From the NCBI RefSeq assembly GCF_000744705.1, contig NZ_JQML01000001.1:4722017-4786016 (forward strand): a DNA stretch of 64,000 nt, read 5' to 3'. Made by a program: the position numbers and the translations under genes. This DNA comes from Streptacidiphilus albus JL83 (GTDB lineage: Bacteria > Actinomycetota > Actinomycetes > Streptomycetales > Streptomycetaceae). Below the pieces are notes generated by a model, which did not search any database, was not told where the DNA came from, and saw nothing but the letters and a program-made list of their open reading frames with translations. The first letter of the stretch is position 1. Every line of letters begins with the position of its first letter. Shown here piece by piece: positions 46,653-55,451 of the stretch.

Positions 46653-46924
46653 CGAACCCGCGTCGAGGGCCGTGCCCCTTGCCTGCCCTTCGCTACGATC
46701 ATGGTTTCTGAGGCTGCCCCGCTGTCAGCGCCAGTTGGACCAGCGCAGCCTGGCCCCGCTGCTGGCGCTGGAGCCGTTCATGGGTCGCCTCGCTGCCGAG
46801 GAGGTCCAGTTCCGGCGCAGGAGCACTTCGGTCCCGTCGATCGGGCACGCCGGGCGCCGGGTTGAGTGTGTCCGGCCGAATGCCGGACGCACTCGCAGCG
46901 GTCACCGACAGGTCGGCGAGTGGA
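46653..46924. other. Intergenic region without a supported gene
   Basis: Open frames exist on both strands but none has a ribosome binding site plus protein-like composition. It separates the island from the secreted-protein gene downstream on the minus strand. Confidence 0.5.
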
Positions 46925-47365
46925 TCAGAGCTGGCGTCCGTCCGGCCCAGCGCATGCGTGGACCCAGGAGGAACAGGAGGACGAGGGGGACGAGGGGGTC
47001 CAGGTCCCAGCGTCGGTGCGCTGGCGGTCCCAGAGTTTGTCGTCAGTGCCGTAAGCCCCGACGAAGAAGCTCCAGCCGTCGGCGCTCTTCCCCCAGATCT
47101 GGATCGGGCTCTGGACAACGCCGCCCAGGGACTGCCATCCGTGGAAACCACCTCCGACCTGGGTCCAGATCGTCCACAGTGCGTGGTCGGTGCCGAGGAC
47201 GACCCACTGGGTCGTCCCGTTCGGGAGGTGCACTGACGCCATGGCGCCACACACGTAGGGCGCGCCCTGGAACCCACAGGCGGTGTCCGCCTGGGCGGGG
47301 GCGGCAGCGGCGAGCCCGCCCACAGCGATGGCGGCGGCGACAATGGCAGCCTTGATCTTGTTCAT
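46925..47365 (-). CDS. Secreted lectin/propeller-like protein
   Basis: 146 residues. Signal peptide with cleavage after APAQA (residue 26). The mature part has tryptophan-rich strands (WVVLGTDHALWTIW, GGGFHGWQSLGGVV, IQIWGKSADGWSFFVGAYG, KLWDRQR), the repeat pattern of small beta-propeller lectins. Two or three blades are visible, which is short for such a propeller, so it may oligomerise or be truncated. The last 25 residues (SSPSSSCSSWVHACAGPDG) do not continue the pattern and may reflect a frameshifted 3' end. Confidence 0.65.
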   Translation of the reverse strand: MNKIKAAIVAAAIAVGGLAAAAPAQADTACGFQGAPYVCGAMASVHLPNGTTQWVVLGTDHALWTIWTQVGGGFHGWQSLGGVVQSPIQIWGKSADGWSFFVGAYGTDDKLWDRQRTDAGTWTPSSPSSSCSSWVHACAGPDGRQL

Positions 47366-47431
47366 TTCCGCTTCGGCTGCACCGATCAGGACAAGTTGAT
47401 CATGACGGAGTGAGCCACACCAGGGAGCCGT

Positions 47432-48496
47432 TCAGAGCAGGCCGCGGCGGTTGGCCTGGACTCCGGCCTGGAAGCGGTTGTCGGCGCCGAGGCCGCTCAT
47501 CAGCGCGCTCACCCGTCGTTGCACGGTGCGCGCGGAGACCCCGAGCTGTCTGGCGATCCTCTCGTCGGTCATCCCGGCGGCCAGCAGGGTCAGCAACTCG
47601 ACCTGGCTGTCCGTGGACTGGGGATCCGGGGCCGGTACCGGCACAGCCCTGGCCCACTGCGCCTCGAAGGTCTGCAGCAGCGCGTCCAGCAGTGGCGAGG
47701 GCCGGACCACCAGCGCCCCGGACAGCTCCGTGCCCGGAGCCAGCGGCAGCAGGCCCCAACGGAAGTCCACCAGCGCCAGTTTGAACGGAAGCCCGACCGC
47801 CGTCCCGGCCTGCTCCCCGGCCGCCACCAGCGCCCGCACCTCCGCCAGCTTGGCCGGTTGCAGCAGGGTGGCCCGCTCGTACACCGAGCGCACCGGCACA
47901 CCCCGCGCCAGTACCGCCAACTCCGGTCCGACGATGTCGAGCTGGACGAAGGGCGGCTTTTCCAGGATGGCCACCTGCTCGCGTGCGCCGTCCAGCAGGG
48001 CCAGCCACAGCTGCTCGATGTCCTCGCGACCGGTCACCACCTCGACCAGGTCGCCGAGTGAGGGGTCGCGCAGCCCGCGCGAGCGGTGGTAGTCGTCCAA
48101 CAGCCGGGTGATCCCGACCCGCAGCCCGGCCAGCTCCGCCTCCCGGTCGCGCAGCACGTGCTGGAGCGCGACGTCGGGCGCGGTCGCACTCCAACGGGCC
48201 GGGGCCACCTGGGCCCGGTCACCGCTATCGGCTCGGTCACCGCCACCGGGCCCGCCACCGTCGTCGTCGGAGCCTCCGTCGGAACCTTCGCCGGCGCCGG
48301 AGTTGGCCGGTCGGTGGGCCAACGCCCGGGAGTCCAGCCCGACCAGGGCCTGCAACACCACGACCGACGGCACTGCCAGGGCGGCGGCCAGCTCGGCCAC
48401 GGTCGACGGGCCCAGTCGGCACAGCTCCACATAGACGGCCTCCTCGGCGCCGCTCAGCTCGTTCCGGCCGTCGTCGCGGCCTCCCGCTGTGAGCAC
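47432..48496 (-). CDS. LuxR-type regulator with TrmB-like N-terminus, paralogue of 24156-25172
   Basis: 354 residues from a GTG at 48496 (open to 48565), with GGGAAGG upstream. A winged-helix-like N-terminus (LSGAEEAVYVELCRLGPSTV) precedes a 40-residue Gly/Asp-rich insert. A TrmB-like middle part follows (FVQLDIVGPELAVLARGVPV, LPFKLALVDFRWGLLPL, ALVVRPSPLLDALLQTFEAQ). The C-terminal LuxR helix-turn-helix is DERIARQLGVSARTVQRRVS. It shares domain order and the ending RFQAGVQANRRGLL with the first regulator (RFEAGVRAAQFGLL). It is divergent from the G1-type peptidase gene. Confidence 0.85.
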   Translation of the reverse strand: MLTAGGRDDGRNELSGAEEAVYVELCRLGPSTVAELAAALAVPSVVVLQALVGLDSRALAHRPANSGAGEGSDGGSDDDGGGPGGGDRADSGDRAQVAPARWSATAPDVALQHVLRDREAELAGLRVGITRLLDDYHRSRGLRDPSLGDLVEVVTGREDIEQLWLALLDGAREQVAILEKPPFVQLDIVGPELAVLARGVPVRSVYERATLLQPAKLAEVRALVAAGEQAGTAVGLPFKLALVDFRWGLLPLAPGTELSGALVVRPSPLLDALLQTFEAQWARAVPVPAPDPQSTDSQVELLTLLAAGMTDERIARQLGVSARTVQRRVSALMSGLGADNRFQAGVQANRRGLL

Positions 48497-48724
48497 GCCA
48501 TCACGCCTTCCCTGGCTGTTCGGAGGCCTTCCCGGAACTGTGCGCCCTTCGCGGCGGCAGATCAAGACGGCATTGACGGAAACACGTCATGTCGGGATTC
48601 CGCACCGTACTTTCACTACCGCGCCGGCCCCACGCTGACCAGCATTCCCCTGGGGCCAATGCGCAGCACCCACGGCCGCTGTGCCCCTCCCCACACCCCC
48701 ACGCGTCCAGCCGAGGAGCACGGC

Positions 48725-49447
48725 ATGCCTTCTTCGATATCCCGAACCTCGTTCCGCACCAAGGCCTTCACCGTCAGCGCCGCCGCCGCGCTGGCCGCCG
48801 CGCTGTTCCCGGCCGGCGCCGCCGCAGCGACCGCCGTGCCGTTCGGCTACGCCCCCGTCGGGCCCGCCTCGGTGTACGGCACCCAGTGGGCCAGCAGCAG
48901 CCCCTGGGGCGGGTACGTCGCCACCGGCAGCGGCTTCACCAGCATCACCGGCTCCTGGACCGAGCCCTCGGTCACCTGCACCAGCAGCAACAACCTGTTC
49001 GCTCCCTGGGTCGGCATCGACGGCTACGGTTCGCAGACCGTGGAGCAGACCGGCGCCCAGGTGTCCTGCGCCTCCGGCAGCCCGGTGTACAGCGCCTGGT
49101 ACGAGATGTACCCGGCCAGCCCGGTCTACCTGAGCAAGCCGGTGGCCGCCGGGGACAGCTTCACCGGCTCGGTCACCGCGACCGGCGGCAGCAAGTACCT
49201 GATCACCCTGACCGACAACACCCAGGGCTGGACCTACTCCACCACCAAGCGGTTGAGCGCGGAGGACGTCAGCGCCGAGGCCATCATCGAGTCGCCGTCG
49301 CAGAGCTACCCCAAGTTCACCGCCACCAAGTTCACCGGGATCACCGTCAACGGCAACGTGTTCAGCTCGTACAACCCGATCCCGCTGTCCAGCGGCGGCT
49401 ACTCGCCGACCGCGCTGAACGGCGGCTCCTTCTCGCTCGTCCCCTGA
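48725..49447 (+). CDS. Secreted G1-family (glutamic, eqolisin-like) peptidase
   Basis: 240 residues. Signal peptide to about residue 35 (AGAAAA). The beta-sandwich domain contains GSWTEPSVTC, WVGIDGYGSQTVEQTGAQVS (Q108 matches the catalytic Gln), AWYEMYPASPVYL, and AEAIIESPS (E189, possibly E185, matches the catalytic Glu). G1 peptidases were first known from fungi and act at acid pH; bacterial homologues exist. It is probably exported. A perfect-stem terminator follows. Confidence 0.85.
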   Translation: MPSSISRTSFRTKAFTVSAAAALAAALFPAGAAAATAVPFGYAPVGPASVYGTQWASSSPWGGYVATGSGFTSITGSWTEPSVTCTSSNNLFAPWVGIDGYGSQTVEQTGAQVSCASGSPVYSAWYEMYPASPVYLSKPVAAGDSFTGSVTATGGSKYLITLTDNTQGWTYSTTKRLSAEDVSAEAIIESPSQSYPKFTATKFTGITVNGNVFSSYNPIPLSSGGYSPTALNGGSFSLVP

Positions 49448-49478
49448 CCGGGTCCCGCACCCGGCACTGACCACCCCC

Positions 49479-49524
49479 GCAGCGGCGCGCCCGGCTGGAA
49501 GTCTCCAGCCGGGCGCGCCGCTGC
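49479..49524 (+). terminator. 21-bp perfect stem terminator after the G1 peptidase gene
   Basis: Arms 49479-49499 and 49504-49524 are exactly complementary with an AGTC loop, 31 bp after the stop. The 237 bp that follow, to the next gene end, hold nothing recognisable. Confidence 0.85.
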
Positions 49525-49761
49525 TACAACTCCGTAGAGCTCCTGGAGACCCGGGAGCTTCAGGCCATGCTCGGGGGAGCCAATATTCCGGCACCGCCGA
49601 CCGAACAGAAACCTGCCAGACCCTGCGGCGACGGCGCCACGGGGCCGCGCCTGTTCGACTGGGCCGCCATCCGGCTACGCGGGCGCGGCACTACCACCAC
49701 GGCGACGCAGGACGACCCAACCCTGCATCGGCGGGCCCACCTCAAACCGGGACCGAGCGCG

Positions 49762-50091
49762 CTACGCCGGGCTTTCCGCCACGTCCTTGACCAGTTGGTA
49801 GGCCGCCACGAGGGACAGACCGGGCACCGCTTGCCGCAGCACCTTCACCGCGCTCACACTGTCGGACGCCGCGTCGACGCCCGCACGATCCAGGATGTCC
49901 CGCACCCAGCGCCGACGCACCTGAACGTCCGGGAGCCCAACGGTCTGCTCCACGACGGTCAACGCTCGTTGCAAGCCTGCACGTTCATCTGCATCCGCAG
50001 TCTCCAGAGCCTGGCGCAGGGCGGCTTCCACGCTCCGGGAGTCGCGAATGACGAAGACCGACTCATCCTGGTCCTTTCCCCACTTGAACAC
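49762..50091 (-). CDS. Small protein with L7/L12-C-terminal-like segment
   Basis: 109 residues. The C-terminal 30 residues (SAVKVLRQAVPGLSLVAAYQ, LVKDVAESP) resemble the helix-strand-helix end of ribosomal protein L7/L12 seen in several small Streptomyces proteins. The N-terminus (WGKDQDESVFVIRDSRSVEA) has no known domain. It is not the ribosomal protein itself. Function unknown. Confidence 0.6.
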   Translation of the reverse strand: MFKWGKDQDESVFVIRDSRSVEAALRQALETADADERAGLQRALTVVEQTVGLPDVQVRRRWVRDILDRAGVDAASDSVSAVKVLRQAVPGLSLVAAYQLVKDVAESPA

Positions 50092-50278
50092 TTCGACATC
50101 TCCTTACTTGGCAACAGACTAGGAAGATCCACCCCGCCCAGGGCTCCGGCGACCAACGCGGCACCGCCCTGGACGAAGTCCCTACGACAGCGCCACCGTG
50201 GCTGCGGCCGTGCCCCAGGCAACCGCCTGGGGACAGACCAGGAACTGCCGGTGTCGCAGCCACCCAATACGGGAGACC

Positions 50279-50830
50279 TCAGAAGCAATTCGACTGGATG
50301 GCGGAGACGCCCAGGATGTCCAGCGCGGCGTTGCCTGCGGCTTTCTTGAACTCCGCAGCACCTCCTGCCTTGATCAGCAGCTCGATGGCCTTCACCACCC
50401 CACCGAGGCCCTTGATCGCCTTGTACGCCTTGGCCGCGGGAATGAAAGCGGCACCGACCGCGGCCACACACTTGGTGTACTTCCAGGCGTTGCCCCAGAA
50501 GCTCATCGGACGCATCCCGCGGGTGGCGGCTGCCGGCATCTGGCCGATTTGTGTCAGCGCCTCCTGCTGCACGGCCGTGTCCCCGGGGTACATGGCCTCC
50601 ACCACCTGCGCGGTGGTGCGGCCGGCAGGCAGAGCCGCGAGACGCTGGTCCAAACCGTCCGCCACGATCTGCGGCACTCCCGCGTCATCCGCGAGCTGGA
50701 CTGCCGCTGTGTGGTTCGCCGCAGCGCGGGCGTCGGCAGCCTCGGTGGCAGATGCCATCGGAGCGGCGACGCCGAGCGCTACCGCGGCGACCGCGATGGT
50801 GGCGGCCATACGTATGCCCTGGCGAATCAC
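50279..50830 (-). CDS. Secreted protein of unknown function with amphipathic C-terminus
   Basis: 183 residues from a GTG at 50830, with AAGGAGA 8 bases upstream. Signal peptide MAATIAVAAVALGVAAPMASA. A helical middle (LADDAGVPQIVADGLDQRLA) precedes a hydrophobic Lys/Gly-rich region (KAYKAIKGLGGVVKAIELLI, KAGGAAEFKKAAGNAALDIL). The C-terminal region resembles small bacteriocin-like or pore-forming helices, but this is only compositional. Two cysteines (KCVAA and SNCF) could pair. Confidence 0.7.
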   Translation of the reverse strand: MIRQGIRMAATIAVAAVALGVAAPMASATEAADARAAANHTAAVQLADDAGVPQIVADGLDQRLAALPAGRTTAQVVEAMYPGDTAVQQEALTQIGQMPAAATRGMRPMSFWGNAWKYTKCVAAVGAAFIPAAKAYKAIKGLGGVVKAIELLIKAGGAAEFKKAAGNAALDILGVSAIQSNCF

Positions 50831-50973
50831 TTTACTGTCTCCTTGAACACAGGGCCCGTCAGGGATGAACCGTTCAACGGCCCCGACTCGTAGCCCCGAC
50901 CCGGACGCGCGTCCCCTTGTTCGTCGCGCGCCGCTGTATCGGTGCACGTCATCCTGCCTACCGCAGGCTCTCG

Positions 50974-51025
50974 GCGGTACCCCTCTCATCGGCGGTACCT
51001 GGACCGCCGATAAGAGGGGTACCGC
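50974..51025. repeat. 23-bp near-perfect inverted repeat
   Basis: Arms 50974-50996 and 51003-51025 differ at one position (C50987/A51012), with a 6-base loop (ACCTGG). It lies between a secreted-protein gene and the carbamoyltransferase remnant. It could be a bidirectional terminator or the trace of a mobile element. The gap 50831-51140 otherwise holds nothing seen. Confidence 0.7.
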
Positions 51026-51140
51026 ATAACCGGTTTGCCGGTTGCGGCCTTTCCCGGAAGGTGTAGCGGTGGCGGGAGTTCGCTGGTGGGTCGGGGTTTG
51101 GTGCCGCATCAGCAAGCCCGCCTCTGGCGGCTATGCATGG

Positions 51141-51416
51141 TTAGCGCGCCGTCCCGTACGGCGCGAGCCCCATGACCTTGTACTCGTCACTGTTCACCGC
51201 GAAGCCGAGGTACGACGTAACGACGCTGTAGAGGATGCCGAGCGAGTGCGGGAAGTCGACCTCCTCGAAGAGGCTGACCCCTTCGGCGTGCCCGCGCCCG
51301 TAGCTGGTCGTGGTCCACTCGCCCACCGCGTCCGCCGTGAAGAGCGCAGCCTCGGCGAAGCCGGACTGGTAGAACGCACTCGCCGCGTGCGCCTCGTGAT
51401 GCTGGACGCGGGTCAC
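51141..51416 (-). pseudogene. Carbamoyltransferase (NodU/CmcH family) fragment
   Basis: 91 residues matching an internal part of the family: VQHHEAHAASAFYQSGF, ADAVGEWTTTSYG, FPHSLGILYSVVTSYLGFAV and NSDEYKVMGLAPYG. Complete enzymes have about 550-600 residues, so both ends are missing. The frame stops right after LAPYG, and upstream it runs into the transposase remnant. Probably left over from a deleted biosynthetic gene. Confidence 0.88.
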
Positions 51417-51437
51417 CTCGCCTGAATAACGCGGGAT

Positions 51438-51839
51438 ATGGCGCGTGACCTGGGTGTCTCCGAGCGTTCGGTGCGCGGGTGGCGGCAGGTGTGGCGGGCG
51501 GGCGGGGCGGAGGCCCTGCGGTCGAAGGGGCCCTTCTCACGCGAGTGGTTGTCCCCTCGGCAGTGGGAGCGGCTGGAAGCGGAGTTGCGGCGGGGTCCGC
51601 TGGCGCACGGGTACGCGGACGACCAGCGCTGGACGCTGGTCCGGGTCAAGGCGCTGATCGGCCGGCTGTTCCACGTGTCGTACACGGTGCAGGGCGTGTG
51701 GAAGCTGATGCGCCGGCACGGCTGGACCCCGCAGGAACGGGTGCGCACCCCGCGCGAGGCGCTGGGGCGGGGCGCGCAGCCACAGCGTCCGGACTTGGCC
51801 GGGAAACTGGCCTCCGCCCGACTCCCACCGGCACAGTGA
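51438..51839 (+). pseudogene. IS630-type transposase, N-terminal fragment
   Basis: 133 residues: a helix-turn-helix (MARDLGVSERSVRGWRQVWR, GGAEALRSKGP) and winged helix (RRGPLAHGYADDQRWTLVRV, LFHVSYTVQGVWKLMRRHGW). This is the DNA-binding half of IS630-family transposases. The DDE catalytic half is absent and the last 20 residues do not fit, so the copy is truncated. It abuts the carbamoyltransferase remnant within 22 bp, pointing to an insertion followed by deletion. Confidence 0.85.
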
Positions 51840-51931
51840 TCAGCACGAGCCCAGTTCAACGGGGGATGGGCTCGAACGGGGGATGACATCGCGCCTTCGG
51901 GCGCACGCACCACACGGGACGCAGCGTCCCT

Positions 51932-51970
51932 GGGCCGCGCAGCCCTGCCAGCGACCGGGCTGCGCGGCCC
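51932..51970 (-). terminator. 14-bp perfect stem-loop after the STAND gene
   Basis: Arms 51932-51945 and 51957-51970 with an 11-base loop, 61 bp beyond the stop of the minus-strand STAND gene. Confidence 0.65.
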
Positions 51971-52030
51971 CACAGGCCGGTTTTCGAGCAGGAGGTGACA
52001 CGACAGCGCGACCCGAGGAACGCTCCGGCC

Positions 52031-54385
52031 TCAGCCGTCGGCAGCTGTCGGAGCGGAGGCACCCGCCTCGCTCTTCTCCAGCAGCGCCCGGACCTGGTCG
52101 ACCCGCGGACTCCCGATGCCAAGCAGCAACTCGTACGCCGCCCGCCAGGACGCCTGGGCCTGCTCCGGCCGTCCCATCGCCTCGAAGGCCTTGCCAAGGC
52201 CGATGAGGCCCCGCCCCTGCTGCTCCTCATTGCCGATCTGCTCGGCGACCGACTGCTGCTCCGTGTAGAAGTCGTGCGCGCCTTCCGCCCGGCCCAGCTC
52301 CAGGTTCAGATCGCCGAGATTGCTCAGGAGAATGCACTCCGCACGCTGCTCGCCGCCCGCGCGAGCGGCAGTCAGCGCCTGCTCGGTGTAGCGGTACGCC
52401 GCCTCCACGTCGCCGAGTCCGTAGTACGCGACACCGAGGTTCACCTGACAGTTCATCACATGTCGTTGATCACCGCCGTTGCACGCGATGCTGCGTTCGA
52501 GAACCTCGACCGCCTCGGCCGAGCGGCCCCGCGCGTTGTAGAGCCGGCCGAGCTCCATCAGGGCCCAGCCCTCACCCTGGCTGTCCTGCACCTCGCGGTA
52601 CAGACGGAGCGCCTCGCTGATCATTTCCTCCTGCTCCCCCTGCTGGGAGAGGTCCGCCAGCGAGGTACTGACGCCGAGCAGATTCCATGCGACCACCGGC
52701 CTGTCCCCACGTGCCCGTGCCGCCTCGACCGCGGCACCGTGCGCCACGACGCTGCTCGCCACGTGGAACCGAATGTGCCTGAAATGCGCGAGGACCACCG
52801 GAAGCTGCCAGGTGACCTCGTAGATGTCCTTCTCCACCGCCGCACGGTGCACGGCCTCCAGATTCGCGTGTTCCGCGTCGCACCAGGCCAAAGCCGCCGC
52901 GTAGGAGTCGAATCCGAGGTGTGCGGCCTCGCCTCCGTCCCCGAGCTCGGGCAGGACCGGGGCCTTCATGGCCTGCGCCGCGCGGTAGGCGCTGTGCAGG
53001 AACCACCGGGCGAGACGCTCCAGGGCAGCAGGAGCGTCACCGTCGGCGCTCTCCGCCGCCACCTCGACGGCATACGCCCGCAGCAGGTCGTGGAACTCGT
53101 AACGGCCCGGCGTGCTCTGCCGGACCAGGTTCTCGTCCAGGAGCTGATCGAGGCAGTCCTCGGCCGCCGAGGGTGAGATGTCCGCCAGCACTGCCACCAT
53201 CGCCGCGGTGAAGTCAGGTCCGGGATGTTGGCCGAGGAGCCGGAAGACGCGCTGCAGCGGCTCGGTGAGCTCCCGATAGGACAGGTCGAACACCGGGCGA
53301 ATCGAGCGTCCTCCGGCGCGGAGCGCGTCAAGACGACCGGCCTCCATCCGGTCAGCCAGCTGTGCAAGGGTCCAGGCCGGCCGAGAACGCAGTCGTGCCG
53401 CGGTCAGGGAGAGTGCGAGCGGCAGCCGGTCGCAGTAGTCGATGATCCGAGCGGCGGCCCCGGGTTCGGCGGCGACCCGCTCGTGTCCGACGATCCGGGC
53501 GAGCAGGTCGAACGACTCGGCGTCGGTGAAGGTGTCGAGCAGGTAAGGGGTGACACCGTCCAGGCCGGCGAGACTGCGGCGGCTGGTGATCAGGACCAGG
53601 CACGTGGGGCTGGCCGGGATGAGGTCACGGACCTGCATCTCGTCGGCGGCGTTGTCCAGCAGAACCAGGGCGTGACGGTCGCGCAGCCGGTCCCGGAACA
53701 TCACCGCCCGCTCGTCCAGCCCCGCGGGGATCTGCTGCGCGGGCACGGCGAGCTGCCGCAGAAACGCCTCCAGGACGGCGGACGGGTCCGCGGGCGGGAG
53801 GTCCGGGTCGAAGCCACGCAAGTTCACGTGCAGCTGCACCTCGGCGAAGTGCCCGCCGCGAACGAGCTCGTGCGCCGCGTGGACGGCGAGCTGGGTCTTG
53901 CCGACACCGGCCATGCCCTCGATCGCGGAGACCACCACCGTCTTCGCACCCGTGCTGTCGGCGTCACGCCGGGAGGTCGCAGCCGTGATCAGCCGCGCGA
54001 GCTCCTCCTGGCGACCCGTGAAGGTCGCCAGATCCGCCGGGAGCTGACTGAAGACCCCAGCCGGACCACCGGTCTTCGCCTCGGCATGCACGCGCACGCA
54101 CGCGGCACTCCACCGGCGGACCACGTCCTCGTCCGGACACAGGGCGCGCACCACCGCGACCACGAGGTCCTGGTTGAGCCGACGCCGGCCAGGTTGGAAC
54201 ATGTCCGCAAGCGTCGACTTCGACACCTGTCGCGGCGGCCGCAGCAACGCCCCGACCCGGTGGGCGAGATCCCGCAGCGGCGGAGCACCCATGCTCAACC
54301 GCAGCTGCTCCAGCATCCGCACGAACTCGGCCAGATCCGCCGCCCCATCGGGATCAGGAATACCGCTGACCTGCATGCCGACCAT
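52031..54385 (-). CDS. STAND ATPase regulator: N-terminal helix-turn-helix, NB-ARC and TPR repeats
   Basis: About 784 residues from the ATG at 54385; starts at 54397 (GTG) or 54376 (ATG) are possible. The N-terminal 100 residues (LAEFVRMLEQLRLSMGAPPL, STLADMFQPGR) resemble the XRE-like domain common in Streptomyces NB-ARC proteins. The NB-ARC part has Walker A (GMAGVGKTQLAVHAA), Walker B (ALVLLDNA), LVLITSRR and the DRLPLALSLTAARL GLPL-type motif. TPR helices fill the C-terminal 300 residues. These proteins act as signal-dependent regulators, and some STAND proteins act in phage defence. Target unknown. Confidence 0.9.
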   Translation of the reverse strand: MVGMQVSGIPDPDGAADLAEFVRMLEQLRLSMGAPPLRDLAHRVGALLRPPRQVSKSTLADMFQPGRRRLNQDLVVAVVRALCPDEDVVRRWSAACVRVHAEAKTGGPAGVFSQLPADLATFTGRQEELARLITAATSRRDADSTGAKTVVVSAIEGMAGVGKTQLAVHAAHELVRGGHFAEVQLHVNLRGFDPDLPPADPSAVLEAFLRQLAVPAQQIPAGLDERAVMFRDRLRDRHALVLLDNAADEMQVRDLIPASPTCLVLITSRRSLAGLDGVTPYLLDTFTDAESFDLLARIVGHERVAAEPGAAARIIDYCDRLPLALSLTAARLRSRPAWTLAQLADRMEAGRLDALRAGGRSIRPVFDLSYRELTEPLQRVFRLLGQHPGPDFTAAMVAVLADISPSAAEDCLDQLLDENLVRQSTPGRYEFHDLLRAYAVEVAAESADGDAPAALERLARWFLHSAYRAAQAMKAPVLPELGDGGEAAHLGFDSYAAALAWCDAEHANLEAVHRAAVEKDIYEVTWQLPVVLAHFRHIRFHVASSVVAHGAAVEAARARGDRPVVAWNLLGVSTSLADLSQQGEQEEMISEALRLYREVQDSQGEGWALMELGRLYNARGRSAEAVEVLERSIACNGGDQRHVMNCQVNLGVAYYGLGDVEAAYRYTEQALTAARAGGEQRAECILLSNLGDLNLELGRAEGAHDFYTEQQSVAEQIGNEEQQGRGLIGLGKAFEAMGRPEQAQASWRAAYELLLGIGSPRVDQVRALLEKSEAGASAPTAADG

Positions 54386-54540
54386 GTTCCTCAACACCTT
54401 CTTCGCACTTCGCGTTCTCGATCTTTGAGGTCAGCGCAAGACTAACGCCCGCACAATTCCGAGAACCCGGCGCCCGACGCGCCAGACACGAAAGCGCGGC
54501 GCAGTGATCTGGTCGTGATCGGTGGGTGGGAAGGGTGAGG

Positions 54541-54607
54541 TAACACTTTTGGGCGCTGCGACCAAGTACAGGTGTAAGGCACCACACGCTCGGCCTGCCC
54601 CAGGGAG
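54541..54607 (+). promoter_or_regulatory. Promoter/leader block shared with the ECF sigma gene (copy 1)
   Basis: TAACACTTTTGGG, then AAGTACAGGTGTAAGGCACC and CTGCCCCAGGGAG match the block at 55379-55445 over about 67 bp. TAAC fits an ECF-type -35 core. The shared block suggests both genes are read by the same sigma factor, probably the one encoded at 55452. Confidence 0.65.
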
Positions 54608-54614
54608 CCATCTC

Positions 54615-55220
54615 ATGCGCAATGCAAGCGAGACCACTGAAGCTGCACCGTCCGGCCGTCGCTCCCCGCGCCGCCGCCTCACCTTCACGCTGGGGGCCGT
54701 CGCAGCCGCCGTGGCCGTGGCCGTCGCCGTGCCCCTGGCCGGCGGCTCGCACGCCAAGCAGGCCGCCGCCGGGCCGGCTGCCGCGTCGGCTGCGAACGGC
54801 ACCGCAAGCAGCAGCCTCGACATCGTCACGACCGACTACTCGGTGAAGTCCACCCCGACCGGCACGGTCGCGGTGACCCTGGTCCACCCCCAGGGCATGG
54901 CCGCCCTGGACGCGGCTCTGCACAAGGCAGGCATCCCTGCCGCAGTGATGGAGTTCTCGACCTCGTGCCACGCCAAGGTCGACTACGACAACAACATCGA
55001 CCCCCAGAAGGTGTTCCCCCAGTCCGCCAACGGACGCGTCGCACTGATCCAGCCCAGCGCCATCCCCAAGGGCGAGTTCGTGCTGATCGGCGAGATGATG
55101 ACACCCGTCGGAGGACTCGTCCCCAGCTCCCTGTCAGTGGTGCACCAGGTACCCACCTGCCTCTCCGCGTCCTACAACGACATCGGCGGAGGCTACGTCG
55201 CCCCCGGCACCCAGCCGTAG
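54615..55220 (+). CDS. Membrane-anchored or secreted protein, duplicate of 56027-56668
   Basis: 201 residues from the ATG at 54615 with CAGGGAG 8 bases upstream. A basic start and one hydrophobic helix (LTFTLGAVAAAVAVAVAVPL) are followed by a conserved domain from SLDIVTTDYSVKST to GGYVAPGTQP, with cysteines in TSCHAK and PTCLSA. Bases 54861-55216 are identical to 56309-56664. This copy lacks the roughly 20-residue N-terminal part (FKQQLADELHARA) of the ECF-linked copy. Function unknown. No sigma factor precedes this copy, but its promoter block is shared. Confidence 0.82.
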   Translation: MRNASETTEAAPSGRRSPRRRLTFTLGAVAAAVAVAVAVPLAGGSHAKQAAAGPAAASAANGTASSSLDIVTTDYSVKSTPTGTVAVTLVHPQGMAALDAALHKAGIPAAVMEFSTSCHAKVDYDNNIDPQKVFPQSANGRVALIQPSAIPKGEFVLIGEMMTPVGGLVPSSLSVVHQVPTCLSASYNDIGGGYVAPGTQP

Positions 55221-55378
55221 GTCTCGCTGTGCGACTCGGTGAAGTCCGCCGCCGGTCATCGGACACGAGTCTGTTGGAGGAGTGAGTGCCCGGTCGGGAC
55301 CATCAGTGGAACCGGCCGGGCCTCCTGCCCGAACCGCATCGCACCTCACCAGGACCGCTCACCGACCGGTGAGCCGTG

Positions 55379-55445
55379 TAACGCTTTCGGATGCCGCGAA
55401 CAAGTACGGATGTAAGGCACCACCCGCCCGACCTGCCCCAGGGAG
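55379..55445 (+). promoter_or_regulatory. Promoter/leader block of the ECF sigma operon (copy 2)
   Basis: TAACGCTTTCGG, then AAGTACGGATGTAAGGCACC and CTGCCCCAGGGAG, matching 54541-54607. Its position before the sigma gene suggests autoregulation. Confidence 0.65.
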
Positions 55446-55451
55446 TCATCC

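Noticed and set aside
51438-51839. Intact insertion sequence
   Set aside because: Only the DNA-binding half of the transposase is present and no flanking terminal repeats or target duplication could be matched.
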